A stretch of 64,000 nt of DNA from positions 13,443,714 through 13,507,713 of the forward strand of contig NC_135777.1 of NCBI RefSeq assembly GCF_028453695.1, given 5' to 3'. Below the pieces are notes generated by a model. It had not been told where the DNA came from. It made no database searches and saw only the letters and a program-made list of their open reading frames with translations. Of the stretch, positions 1 to 10,980 are shown one piece after another. How positions within the stretch are numbered: position 1 is the first letter of the stretch; every line of letters starts with the position of its first letter. Source of the stretch: Augochlora pura (lineage: Eukaryota > Arthropoda > Insecta > Hymenoptera > Halictidae). The position numbers and the translations under genes were made by a program.

Positions 1-106
1 GTTGACGCGCGCGTGGAAAAAGAAGGAAGCGGAAGTCCGCGGTTATCCGCGCGCGGGGCGGAGAGACCCCACTCGCGAAGCGATGCCGGCGCTCGCGTCT
101 GATTGC

Positions 107-144
<38 letters not shown>
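107..144. repeat. (GA)n microsatellite
   Basis: A nearly pure run of GA dinucleotides with one AAA interruption near its middle. A shorter purine run of the same kind lies at about 359-380. Such runs are slippage products; they can also form non-B DNA and bind GAGA-type factors in insects, but nothing here shows a function. Confidence 0.95.
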
Positions 145-1340
145 CCGCGTTAATGCCCACCCTTTCATCTCGAATGTAATTAACGGTATTACCATCATCG
201 CGATTACTCTTATTACCTTTCTGTTTACTTATCTCGGGAGTCGGGGAGATGTCCCGGCACCAAAGAGGATCCGGCGGAGCGCAAACTTGGCACCAGCCCG
301 AGGCGCTGGGCGCCGGACAATTTGATAATTAACGGCGAGAGAGACGAGGCGAGCGAAGCGAGAGAGAGAGAGGGAGAGAAAGCGATGGAGGCGGAGAGAA
401 TGGTGGCTCCGGTTTGTTAAATAATTCCCAGATCGGATATCTTTGACGCAGACCCCTATTTGCGGAACTCGGAGACGAGTCCGCTTTGCCGTGGCTTCGA
501 TCAGGCACGCAGACCGCTTCAAGGTGCTCCGTGAACCCGAGGAGGCGAGCTTCGTTGCTAATTCACCGAGATGCGATCGCGGTCGTTCGCTCGCGATTCG
601 AGCAGCTCCGTCGTCTCCGCCAATTTCTCGCGATTCCATTCGCCGGGGACGACGGTACACGCGGCGGCGATTCGGCGCGGATCGGCACCGCGTTTTGGTA
701 TCGCGAGTGCCCAGCTCGGGCCGCTCGGCCGACAGATGGAAAAGCGTTTTGTGTCAGGGGGAACTATCGGGCCTGAAATCTTGCCAGGCCCGAGAGAACG
801 CTTCGCCACGGTTAATGCACGGGGAATGGGTCGCCGCACGGGAGCACGGTTTTCCTTGGAACACGAGCGAAGAATTCGTGGGAGCATTACGATACTGCCG
901 CGCCGCGATGACGTCAAGTGTGTCAGTGGCCACGCTGATTCCCAGTTGCTTAACTTTGTCGGGCGCCGACGCGATCTATGAACGAGCCGAAATTTGGAAA
1001 CGGGAGCTTTCGCCTCGCTCGTCCGAGCCTATTTGCTTTTGTAACCCGACGGATTGCGCGATAAACACATATTCTTTCCGCGGCCGTGCGCTCCCCCGCG
1101 ATCGTCCCATTGCATCATTCGCGAGTCCGTTTCCGTGTTTTTCGACGGTGAGATACTTTTGGCGTCGTTGAGTCGCTGATTTGTGTCTTCCCATTGAAAA
1201 AATGCCGTGCTTCCGCGCGACTAATTTTTTGACGAATACAAGTCCCGTTTTTGGAGAACGCGTCGTACTCCTTGATAAATTGATACAAATGGGGAGGGCG
1301 TACGCTCGTCAAACGCGAGCGAATACTAACGCGAGATGAT
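145..1340. other. CpG-rich block, no gene recognised
   Basis: Dense in CpG and in GA-rich stretches. A plus-strand frame stays open for 242 codons at 443-1171, and overlapping frames of 96-143 codons exist in other phases and on the minus strand. The translations are arginine- and serine-rich, as expected from CpG-rich noncoding DNA, and hold no motif I recognise. I read the block as noncoding. Confidence 0.55.
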
Positions 1341-1851
1341 GTATACGTCGACTTTTATTAATATGAACGCGTAGGGCCGCGTATATTTAGAAAAATGGTA
1401 GCACCGGAATGAACAGCTTTCGCTGAAAATTTTTCACACATAGACTTCCTTCATCTAACAAACTAAATCGTACCACCGTTCGCGCCCCGCGCAAATAAAT
1501 TCATCCCTCCATGCCGTCGCCATTATAGCACAATAAATAATGCATCATAACTTTTTATCGATGTATTCATATGATAAGAAGATTACGTTAAGGTTAAGAT
1601 ATTGCTGCCACGCTAGTTATGTATGGATAACACAATTTTGCTAATGCGAATGGAACGCGAGCTTCATATAGTCTATTCGTATAGTCGTCGTATAGTCTAC
1701 TAAGTAAACATGAATGGATTTCATGTGCAATTTGAGAGTACAGCGCAAGTAATTTCTGTAATAAATCTCGTCTCCTCAGTTCTTACGTTATAAAACAGAT
1801 TGTTTTAATCTCTTACGTCTAATATAGTAATTGCCTCTGCCACTTAACATA
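1341..1851. other. AT-rich block, no gene recognised
   Basis: AT-rich DNA directly before the TTAA element at 1856. Around 1666-1702 a short motif (ATAGTC) recurs three times within about 35 bp. No open frame of useful length and no RNA gene signal is visible. Confidence 0.6.
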
Positions 1852-1855
1852 TTAA

Positions 1856-2115
1856 CACGTTGACGACGGCTTGACCCACCGGTCATACATGTCAGACCCG
1901 TGGGCTACGTACATTTGTTTATTTTGCTTGCATTTCACAAAATAGATACTACAAAATAGGTTTATGTTATTTTTTCTGAACATTATAAACAAGATATTCG
2001 ATAGTAAAAACATAGAAATTCAATATTATAAACTTAAGATAATTATTTAATTTTTATAAATTTCGGGCGCCGACTCACAGAGAAAATCGTAAATATCGGC
2101 GGCGGCGTCAACGTG
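1856..2115. mobile_element. piggyBac-type MITE (CACGTTGACG ends)
   Basis: A 260-bp element bounded by TTAA at 1852-1855 and again at 2116-2119. The left end reads CACGTTGACGACGG. The right end, read on the other strand, begins CACGTTGACGCCG, so the first 10 bases are identical and 12 of 13 agree. There is no coding capacity. TTAA target duplication with inverted ends is the mark of piggyBac-superfamily elements; the non-autonomous status is inferred from size. The ends start CA rather than the more usual CCC, as in the element at 46129. Confidence 0.8.
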
Positions 2116-2119
2116 TTAA

Positions 2120-3547
2120 TGATGTTAAGATTGCAACGTTATATTTGCAGCAATGCATGGAAGATACGCGTTCGTATTTCGCACGTATTCCGTCATTGAG
2201 GTTTCAACCTGCTTCCCATGAAAACAAGAGTTTCAACCAACCGAGAAGCAAGACTTCCGAAATCATTTGGACGAGGGCACCCAACGGTTTCGACATCGAC
2301 GCGAAAGTTTCCGGAGCCCGACCGACGACTCTTGCCTTTTTTCGCGTTCCAATCGGATCGTATCTCAGCCGCCGTCTGCCCGTAGATATCTTCCGATTCC
2401 CCGTGGAGGAGGGGCAGGCCGGAGAATTCGAGCCAAGATTTAAATATCTCGCGCCAGCGGCGACGGTACACGCGACTTTCCTCGCGATCGGAGGAAAACC
2501 GTGGCAGACCGAGGAGGAGAAGAAACCGGCGCGGCGCGGCGCGACGCGAGAGCCGGGAGAGGCGCGCAAGGTGAAACAGGGAGACAGACATACTGAAGGA
2601 AGGACGAGGCGGGGGTGGAGGTGGCGGCAAGACGCGCAAGTCAGAGAGGAAAAGAGAGTGCCGGTGAAAGAAAGAGAGCAGCGACCAGCGGTCTGGCCGT
2701 CATCGCGTAGTCACAACACGCCGCGAGTTATTGCCCCCGAGTGCTCCACCGAGACCCCTCCTCCTTCCCTCCGCCTCTTCGGCTCGCGCGCCCGGAGAGT
2801 TAGCATGCCCACTTTTCCTTCGACTTAATTCGTCCGATCCGCGGCCGAAAAAGCGAGCGCGGTCCTCCGGCGAAAGCTCCGTTTCGGACGCGGGGAGGAG
2901 AGAAGGCGGAGAGAGACGCGTTGGGCGTCGGACGAGAACGAAAGAAGCTGAAAAGACGAAAAACGAAGCGAACGCGACGAGGACGCGTGGAGATAGCAGG
3001 AGGAGGTGGAGGCGACAGCCGGTGTTGGCAGTTCGCGAGGAAGGGGATTGATGTCGTGGAGGTGGAGGCGGACGAAGAAGGGAGGCCGCGAAAGAGGCAG
3101 CGAAGCGCGGCCGACCGAGAAAGATGAGCGACAAGGGCAGACGGAACCCTTCTCCACGGTGGAACACGGGACAGATGCACTGAGCGAAGGTGGCAAACGT
3201 TGCCGACCAAGGAGGGGAGCCCCGTTTTCCCATAGGAATCGGGAAACCCGAACAGCCGCGAGCCAGTCGCAACAATAACTGCGTTACGTGGCAGCTATCC
3301 ACAGCGTCTCGGCGTCTGGCCGTTTCCGTTCGCCGCGCCGCGCCGCGCCGCTCGCCAAGCCGGTGCGCGTGGGTGCGAGAGCGCCGGCTTGGCTCAATTG
3401 GACGCAATGTCTCGTCGGAACGCCGGCGAAAGATCCTCCTTTGAACCTATCAGCGCCGATGCCTCGACCCTATCGAACCAGCCAAATTAATGAGCGATAC
3501 AACGCGAGGAAACTCGAACTCGGCTCCTTTCGATAGACATCGTTTCG

Positions 3548-3550
<3 letters not shown>
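2120..3550. other. CpG-island-like block with overlapping open frames on both strands
   Basis: Strongly CpG- and purine-rich. A plus-strand frame is open for 227 codons (2145-2828), preceded at about 2130-2141 by a splice-acceptor-like stretch (TTATATTTGCAG). A minus-strand frame is open for 235 codons (2700-3407). Both translations are low-complexity (Arg, Ser, Glu, Pro) without a known domain, and overlap argues that most is chance. A promoter or noncoding 5' exon is possible because of the CpG density, but I cannot place a start site. Confidence 0.45.

Positions 3551-3605
<55 letters not shown>
3551..3605. repeat. (CT)n microsatellite, pure, 55 bp
   Basis: An uninterrupted CT run, the purest dinucleotide array in the window. 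The lack of interruptions suggests a young, length-variable locus. Confidence 0.97.
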
Positions 3606-3609
<4 letters not shown>

Positions 3610-4570
3610 TTAAGTTGACAGAAAAATCGGGTTAAGTCAAAACAATTGATGGTTTGACTAACTTTCTTATTTAATATAATACGTAATTTTGAAATTTATA
3701 GACACATTAAACGTTATACAAAAGTTATACAAATCTTATATAGAATCACCGCAGGGTGGTAATAGTTGTAAAGCGTCACATTTAAATTCTGCAAGTGTCG
3801 GTCGATTTTAATTGTGACAAGAATTGATCTCGTTGAAAAATAATGTATAAAAGATAACAGAAGAATTGTCCTACACAGTTTCAAATTTGAGAGTCGCATG
3901 TCGTATAAGTATATTCTAAATCTAGAGGTGTGATTTGGATGGTAAAGATAGAGAGGAAAAGCGTCAAAGAGAAAATTTAGGTACACGGATGGTGCTGCTC
4001 GAAACTGGAAATTGTTATAAAGTCTATAGAACTCTGAGTCGTCATTACGTCTTAGTCTTCAATGGAATCATGACCTGGCCTATTTTTTAAAGGGTAAAAT
4101 AGACGACTTCGGTGTAAGAAATATCCGAGGATACGAACTCCATTCTGCAGGATTTTGTATTTCGTGGACAGCCGAGTAGTATCGTCTGGTCTAATGCAGA
4201 CAAGAGATCGTTGAGATCGTTATCAGAAGCTGAAGTGTCGCACAAAGTTCTCGAAAGTTCCGGGAGTGTTCTGAACTGACAAATCGTGTCAAGAGAGGAG
4301 AAACTGTTTCGCAAGTTTGGTGTCGATGGCGAGCGAAATAGGCTTCGTTGTGCCTCGACTTTTAGGGGGGGCCTCGGGGAGCTTCTGTATCAACGCGTGC
4401 CCATCTATGGTTTAATCGGGCAACCACGCGCCCTTCCCAATGCGACATCGAGTTGCTTTTACCGAATTTCATTGGCACGTTTGCAGGGAATCGGGGCGAC
4501 AGTGCTCGTGTTTCCGTTGGACGTGTTCGTTGACGTAACAGCTTCTATCTGGAAGATTACGCTTAAGCCG
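3606..4570. other. AT-rich to mixed block, no gene recognised
   Basis: Begins with a small imperfect hairpin at about 3633-3662 (arms GTTAAGTCAAA and TTTGACTAAC). The remainder is AT-rich until about 4280, then mixed. Open frames of 75-98 codons (4087-4314 minus, 4286-4582 plus) have no recognisable motif. Confidence 0.55.
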
Positions 4571-4852
4571 CTCCGGCGTTGACCGTTCTCGCGCGAATCA
4601 TCGTGCCAGCGATTTCTCTCGGCGAGGATCTCCGGCTATTCCTGAAAAGGAATCCCGAAGCCAGTGTTTACGTGCTCCAATTGGAGAACTCGAGAACACT
4701 CGCGCGCGGCTCGGATCCAGTCTTCGCGTCTCTATCTTCGGACGCGTCCATTTAATTCTCCCTTGTCTTCCGTATCGATCGCGGCTAAATCGAGTCCCTT
4801 TAAAACTGCGACCGCCACGAAACGCGCCGCATCGCGGCGACCCGACGCGGCG

Positions 4853-4855
<3 letters not shown>

Positions 4856-4887
<32 letters not shown>
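4856..4887. repeat. (CT)n microsatellite
   Basis: A pure CT run of 32 bp followed by TTC. On the minus strand it reads as an Arg-Glu repeat within a chance open frame. Confidence 0.95.
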
Positions 4888-4890
<3 letters not shown>

Positions 4891-5359
4891 GCATGGAACT
4901 CGTCCCACGCGTTTTCGTTCGCCGGCGGCCCGGCGATGCTTTATTTTTCGCATTTATCTGAGCGTTGGATCGCAAAGGGAACAAGAGAGGCTGGAAATCG
5001 TAGGAAGCGGCTCGGACACGCGACACGAGGCGGAGCGGGCGCGCCACAAAAACTGCATTCATTATTAACGAGCGACGCGTGATGTGGCCGCGCGAAACCG
5101 CGCGAAATCGCGCGCGTAGTCGCCGGATTCCGCCGGCACGCGAAATAAAACGGGCGAGAGCACCGGCGGTAGGAATGATCATTAGAAACTCGTTTCCGTC
5201 GCTTCAACCTGGTTAAAGGCAATCCTCCTCGCCGGCCGCCGATCCCCAATGATATCGGCAAAATAATGGAGATACGCGTCCGTTGTTTCTCGCTCGATCT
5301 ACGATTGTATCGCGTTTGTCGAAAACTCGATAACGCCCCGCGTTTGTCGCCGGTGCGCG

Positions 5360-5401
5360 CGCTAGCAATGCGAGCGAGCGAGCGAGCTCGCATTGCTAGC
5401 G
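5360..5401. repeat. Perfect inverted repeat (16-bp arms, 10-bp spacer)
   Basis: The left arm at 5360-5375 begins CGCTAGCAATGCG and the right arm at 5386-5401 is its exact reverse complement. The spacer at 5376-5385 is GAGCGAGCGA. The arms hold an NheI-like GCTAGC at their outer ends. It may have arisen from the GAGC tandem repeat plus a local inversion. It could extrude as a cruciform or fold as an RNA hairpin; no function is shown. Confidence 0.9.
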
Positions 5402-5985
5402 AGCGACGCAAGCGTAACCCGCGCCGCGGCCATGCCCACCGACCAAATAATTGTTCGATTGTTCAACCCCGGAGTTCGGTTAACCGACGATAATCGGAAT
5501 AATCATTTGTTCCTCGGCCGGCTTAATGATCTCGTAAATGCGACCCGGCGGATTGTAACCCACGAATGCAAAGAATCCCTCTGATCGGGTCAACGCGATT
5601 TTACGCCGGGGTCGATGTTTACGCGCCTCGATCAAATTATCGCTGATTCGTCGCGAATATACTGCCGCGATACATAATTATGATAACCAAGACTGCGTTT
5701 ATATATAGCGTACCCCGTTCGGCAATGCTATTTTCCAGCTAGCACCGGATAGAGTGCGCGGCTGTATTTGTTTCGGCGCGCTCGCCGCCCGGTCGCATCC
5801 CGTGTGTTTCAACCTCATTTGTCCCTCATTTTCCCAATTTAATTTGCAGCTCGTACATTGTGGAGCTTTATACAAGAATCGAGTTTCGGACAGTAATTTA
5901 GCGGTGCCGGAATCAAAGGGAAATTTCCCGCGGACCCCGCTCGAAATAGAAACGTGCAGCATTCAAACCAATCGCAATTTTTCAT

Positions 5986-6590
5986 GCCTAATGAGCGTTT
6001 ATTAAAAAGACCAGACCAACGAAAATATACTTGATTCTCTTTACGTTATATAACACCTTTTAATGACCATCGTCAAACACTTTTTACGCTGTCTATAATT
6101 TAATTCATTTGTGTAGGTAAACAGTCATTATTGCAATAACAAAAACAGAACACAGCGTATATGGAATGGCGGAATGGAATAAGTTGGACAATTTATAAAG
6201 ACTTGTTTTAAGCCTAGTAACGTTGGCTGGGAATCTATAAATTTTGTTGCTATTGTCGTTAATACGTCGAGTGCCACAGAAACTTAATTCATATTGCAAT
6301 AATAGGAAGACAAGAATTATTGTAGAAATTACATCCATAACAATTTTCATCAATCGAAACAATATTGATTTGTTTAATAGACTATACTAAAAATTGAGTA
6401 ACATGTTTGAAAAAAAAATTTTGTCATGGCAGTCAAAATATTAATGAAAACAAATGTCCTGTATAATTATAAAGTTGTACATAGCATTCTTAAATAATAT
6501 AATCGTTCCCAGCGGATGCCAAATCCTACAATCGTCCCAAATATGCGAACAATCTCTTCGGGACTCTGGGTTTTAATAATCAGATCAACC
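5986..6590. other. AT-rich block upstream of decayed tandem array
   Basis: AT-rich DNA with an 85-codon minus-strand frame (6105-6362) rich in hydrophobic residues that I do not recognise and consider chance. The last ~100 bp may hold a further, too-diverged unit of the array that begins at 6591. Confidence 0.5.
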
Positions 6591-7385
6591 GCGTCTTACG
6601 CAATGCTCATTTCCTGCCCAGTATAGAAGTTAATCAAATCGTCCTAATCTCGTACGATCATCGTTTCGAACAAATCTAGATGAAACCGAGCGATAGAGAG
6701 GTACAGAGACGAACTGGTGGTTGTAGCAGAAACAGGAAGACCTCAGAGGTGGTTTTCTAGTATCTCCAAGCGAATAATTGGATCCAGCACCTGTCTTCCA
6801 CGATTATCTGATCCCTGGTGTAATCGAGAGTTAGCCAAACCCTCTTAACCTTGCAAGATCGCTGTGACGCAATGGCTGGGATTTCAGCGAATAAATGTAG
6901 ATGAAAACGAGTATCAGACAGGGGGGTGGGGAGAAGGTAGACGTAGTTCAGTATCTGTGCGAAAACAGTTGAGCGTGACACTTGTCTCGCAAGTGTAGAT
7001 CCTCAGCGCAAAATAGCGTTGATCAAACGCACTTTGCAAAACTATGTCGAGTCGATGATTGAAGTTTCAGGAAATGAATGTAGAAAATATGGATCAATAA
7101 AATTAAAGAGGAAAAAAATCTGTTTTATAGATGTTCTATTATTAAGAGCGATAGTAGTAGACTTGTCTTCCACCCCTTGATGAGGTCCGGGATGCGATCA
7201 AGAATCAACCAAACGAACTTAACCTTCGAAGATTACGATGGGAATAAGTGTCGAAAAGAGAGTAGAGTAGGAAAATGTAGTCCTCGAACACCCGTGTAAA
7301 AATGGACATAACACTTGCCGTGCGCGTTTAGATCCTCGGGGCAATCCGAAGTTGGCTAATCTTGCCAGATCACACTGAATGAAGG
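6591..7385 (+). repeat. Decayed tandem array, about 150-200 bp period, at least 4 units plus partials
   Basis: A recurring segment with the core CTTGTCTTCCAC, then GATCCTCGGG, then a GTTRRYCAAAC-like motif, then CTTAACCTTGCAAGATC appears repeatedly. Its CTTGTC-like anchor lies near 6592, 6790, 6981, 7162 and 7313, giving spacings of about 198, 191, 181 and 151 bp. A mid-unit motif AAATNTAGATGAAA is shared by the units at about 6672 and 6893, with a shorter version at about 7074. Copies differ by many substitutions and small indels. No open frame runs through it. I read it as an old satellite-like array that has stopped being homogenised. Confidence 0.65.
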
Positions 7386-9023
7386 GTGGAAGAAGAGCAA
7401 ATGGAAATAAGCAGAAGCGAGTGAAAGAAGAGGTAGCAGATCGCAGGCGAAGCGAGAAAGCGCGAGAGCGGAGCGTGGCCGCGCGGTGTGTCGGAGCGGT
7501 GTTCTTGTTGCGTGTCGAGATCGAACCGCAGAAGAGACATCAAGTGGCCGTCGGTCGACAGACAGACGTACGGTGGCATTTGCTCTTAAATCGGCAGATC
7601 TCCGTCTTTACTTTCTTTGCATGAAATGCGGTGGTGAACCGGGAACGCGCTTGGATGGCGGCCTATCATCGTATAAGGCGAAGCGGCCTCAGCCGGATCC
7701 GAGTGTCGCGGCTCTAGGCTCGGCTAGGCTCGGCTCGGCACGGCACGGCACGGATCGCCACCGCTCCGCTCCGCTCTGCTCCGCGGATCGGATCGGATCG
7801 GATCGGCGACGACCACGACCGGGATTCTGCCTTTAGTCGCCGAGAGCTGGCTCGCGGAACTGTACTGCGGTGTTTATATGGTGTCCTCTGCTATTCCGTG
7901 TACGTAGCTATCTTTCTATACGTGGACGGTGCAGTCGCCTATCGCGTATCGCCATGTTCGTTGTGGGAAAATCGTAGAAAACAAACTCGTTTGTCCTCCC
8001 ACCGTCCCCCTCTGACCATCTCCGATCTCTTTTGCGTCTCTCTCTTTCCCGGTCTATCTTCCCCCGGTCGCTCCTCGACGCATCTTTCTCTCGCAACCTG
8101 ACCCTTTTCGCAACTCGCCGATGCTGCGCTCGGCCGTCTTGGAATTTTCAGGAATTTTCTTTCGCCGAGCTGCTCGACCGCGAATGGTCGTTTCACCGCG
8201 ACGAATCCCGTCGCTGTTCCAACGCGCGAAAATCCCGTCCACCCGCCGCCGCATCGGCGAGCCAATTGTCATTATCGGTGCAGAGAGTTCGGCAGCTTGT
8301 AAACGCCGATGCTCGGGACTCGAGCGGACGGCGTCCGAGGACTTCTATTCATTTAAATTCTGCATCAGTCTCGACTTCGCTTCGTACATTTCCGTAGATT
8401 AAACAGCTTTACATCGGACCGTGAAGCGCAACCGAGCAGAGCACCGTTCAAATCGACCGAGAATAGTGGAACTCGCGGAGCAACTCGTCGGCGAAGTCGG
8501 TGTCGCGGATGATTATTGATTCACGGTGTGCAGAGGCGCGCGGATCGGAGCAGATTTTCACGGAGATCCGCGAAGCTTGGCAGGCCAGCTTGCTGTGCTT
8601 GTTCTGGCGCGGAAGGAGCTGGCGTTTTTCGGAAATTCGCCGAGATCGAACGTGCGGATAGGGTGCCGGTGGGTTGGAATAACGGTTCCGTGCCGGCGAA
8701 TTCGTTCGACCGTTCGCGGCCCCGGAGATAACAGGCTTTTTTCTCGGGTTTCTCAGCCTCGAGCGATCCGAAAACCCACTTACCCCCGCCGCGGGTCTCC
8801 CCGGTTATGTTTCTATAACGCCGTTGGTGCGCGGCGCTCGATGAGGCTGCCGGCACGCAGCACGCGACTTTGTTCGATGATTTACGGCCGATTACGTTAT
8901 CGGCGTAATGACAGTTCCTAATATTTCTCGCTCGCTAATGGGACAGCGCGCGCGGCGCGTCGTAAAAGATGCCTACGAGGGAGGCCGGTTCATTTATTAC
9001 CCCCTTGCTCGAGCCGCGGCAGT
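7386..9023. other. CpG-rich block with short tandem motifs, no gene recognised
   Basis: Short tandem motifs occur at 7710-7755 (GGCTCG/GGCACG variants) and 7786-7806 (GGATC repeats). Open frames of 60-131 codons overlap in several phases at 7939-8921 and none shows a known motif. The block resembles promoter-proximal CpG-rich DNA, but I cannot identify a start site or exon. Confidence 0.5.
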
Positions 9024-9050
9024 CTCGCTCGCTCGCTCGCTCGCTCGCTC
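9024..9050. repeat. (CTCG)n microsatellite
   Basis: About six copies of CTCG in a row, ending in CTCACTC. It lies in CpG-rich DNA. Confidence 0.9.
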
Positions 9051-9250
9051 ACTCGGAGTGTTTAAACTCCAAACATGCAGCGGCTCTCGCCAGCCGTGCG
9101 GCTTTTATTCTCGCTGCGCCGGCGAAAATACTCGGAGCGGTTTCACGGCTATCCGTCGTTAACGAGAAAAACCTGTCGGTTTCCGCGAGACGCTCGCGGA
9201 ATGCCGGTGGAAGCCGAGGTTAGGGGATGGGTCGGGAGATAGGGGTGAGA

Positions 9251-9381
9251 GATAGATGGATAGATAGATAGACAGATAGATAGGTAGATAAATATATAGG
9301 TAGATAGATAAATATGTAGATATACAGATAGATAGATAAATATATAGATAGATAGGAGAATAGATAGGTAGACAGATAGAG
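9251..9381. repeat. (GATA)n microsatellite, imperfect, about 130 bp
   Basis: A long array of GATA with interruptions (GACA, GGTA, AATA). This is the longest simple repeat in the window by length. The interruptions imply age. Confidence 0.95.
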
Positions 9382-10110
9382 ACGGAGAGAAAAAGAGATT
9401 TAGAGGGAAAGGGGGAAGGAGATGGTAGAAGAGGGGTGCCGGCCTAATTCATTTTCTCGCGTTAAATTTGAGCGAATGAATTTCCGAAACATCTCGGCTC
9501 GGCTCGGTATGAATGGCGAGCAAAGCCTCTTACGAGCTCGAGAAGTCCAAGCACCGAAGAGCGAAGCCGTCCGCCTCTCTCGTTCCTCTCTCCGCCGGCT
9601 ATTTTCCTCTCTTCCTCTCTTTCCTCTTCCCTTCGTCTCGCGTCTCGCCGCCGCGAGCTCGTCGCGCGTTTCCTCGGCACCGACGACGTCCACGACGAAG
9701 ACCAAGACGACGAACATGACGCGGAGCACGACGACCAAGAGGACGCTGCCAGCCAAGGAGAGAGAGAGCTGGCGCAAATGCGAGACGACGAAAATATTGG
9801 GTCTATTTCGAAATTCTATTTCGGTGCGTCGGCCGAGCAGCGCTCTCTTCACGGCTCCGCTCCGCTCCTACACGCAGCAGCACGCGGCCACGCAACTTTA
9901 CGCGCTCCGAGCCGCTGCGGACGCCTCCGCCACGAGCCGGACGTTTTATGTCGTCTCGAGCCTCCGCCGATTATTCGCCTGATCTTCAACGTTTTTCTCA
10001 CCGTTCCCTGAACCCTCGCCAAACGACGTTTAAATTCTCTGATCGGAAGCAGCTTGGATATTATCGGGGAACGAGCTCGACGGTGAATTTTAGTTAGCGA
10101 CACCTACGCT
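9382..10110. other. CpG-rich block, no gene recognised
   Basis: Frames of 186 codons (9422-9982 plus) and 150 codons (9400-9852 minus) overlap each other. Both are Ser/Arg/Thr-rich from pyrimidine/purine tracts. I see no domain and call the block noncoding. Confidence 0.55.
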
Positions 10111-10980
10111 CGTAATTGCTTTACGATTGAAACCATGCATGTATTCCGAAGCAGCATAAGTTTAACAACCGATATTCCCAACATGGATCTACATTGTTCA
10201 TCCTCTAATATGATTATCAATTTTGTCGATTTCTTCTGTGAACATTATCTTTTTCGTATAAGTTTATTGATTTTAGCGTGGTAGCATTAATTGCGAGGTC
10301 GTTAGCATCAACGGGGTTTTTAACTAACTATCGCAAAGATTCATTTGTCGAATACTTGTTGCAAGACTATCATACCCATTTAAGATGTGTTAGATAAATA
10401 TAAGTTAGCAGCTAACAATTACGTCAATAAATAAAAATCGTTTAAAAGTTGTCAATATTGTTTATTTCTGGACTGTTGCATCATTCTCTTAATTAAATTT
10501 ATAGGAGAGAGGCCTTGATATGAGAGCAATCTTAATCTTATAATGTCAGATATCACGTAGTGAATCGAAATAATGAATGAGGTTTAATCCGTGTCATTCA
10601 GGTGAAAACGTGGTATCAGTTAAATCTTCAAAATCATTGACATCAATTGAAAGAGATAAAAAAAGATACAATGTTCCGTAAAATTATTGCACTAGGAATA
10701 CACGTTGTATAGAAACTATTTATAATACGTTTATCATGTAGATTACATTTTCTCTTTCATTGTTGCTTCAATTCACGCTGGTTAGACCTTGTCTCCGATC
10801 TTTGCACAAAATCGAATTATTTGCAAATTCCCAATCTTATCTAAATTTAATCTAATCTTATCTAGTGTTGAAATTCCCATTGAAGCGATTTATAAAGATT
10901 TATCTGTTTTGTCGATTCAATCGGCGAAATATAACTTGAATGAAAACAGATAAACAGAAACAGTTAAAATTGTTATCGAA
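10111..10980. other. AT-rich block, nothing recognised
   Basis: AT-rich DNA without open frames over 60 codons. I see no transposon ends or RNA gene signals here. Confidence 0.6.

Larger units (their letters stand above)
4571..5985. other. CpG-rich block, no gene recognised
   Basis: CpG-rich DNA holding the (CT)n run at 4856-4887 and the hairpin at 5360-5401. A minus-strand frame is open for 194 codons (4598-5182) but runs through the microsatellite as an Arg-Glu repeat, which marks it as spurious. Confidence 0.55.

Noticed and set aside
443..1171. 242-codon plus-strand open frame
   Set aside because: CpG-rich DNA with overlapping frames on both strands; Arg/Ser-rich translation with no motif; no start context or splice signals that set it apart.
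2145..2828. 227-codon plus-strand frame with an acceptor-like stretch before it
   Set aside because: Low-complexity translation, overlaps long frames on the other strand, and no known domain; kept only as a note in the region entry.
2700..3407. 235-codon minus-strand frame
   Set aside because: Overlaps plus-strand frames in the same CpG-rich block; Arg/Ser/Pro-rich with no motif.
4598..5182. 194-codon minus-strand frame
   Set aside because: Reads through the CT microsatellite as an Arg-Glu repeat.
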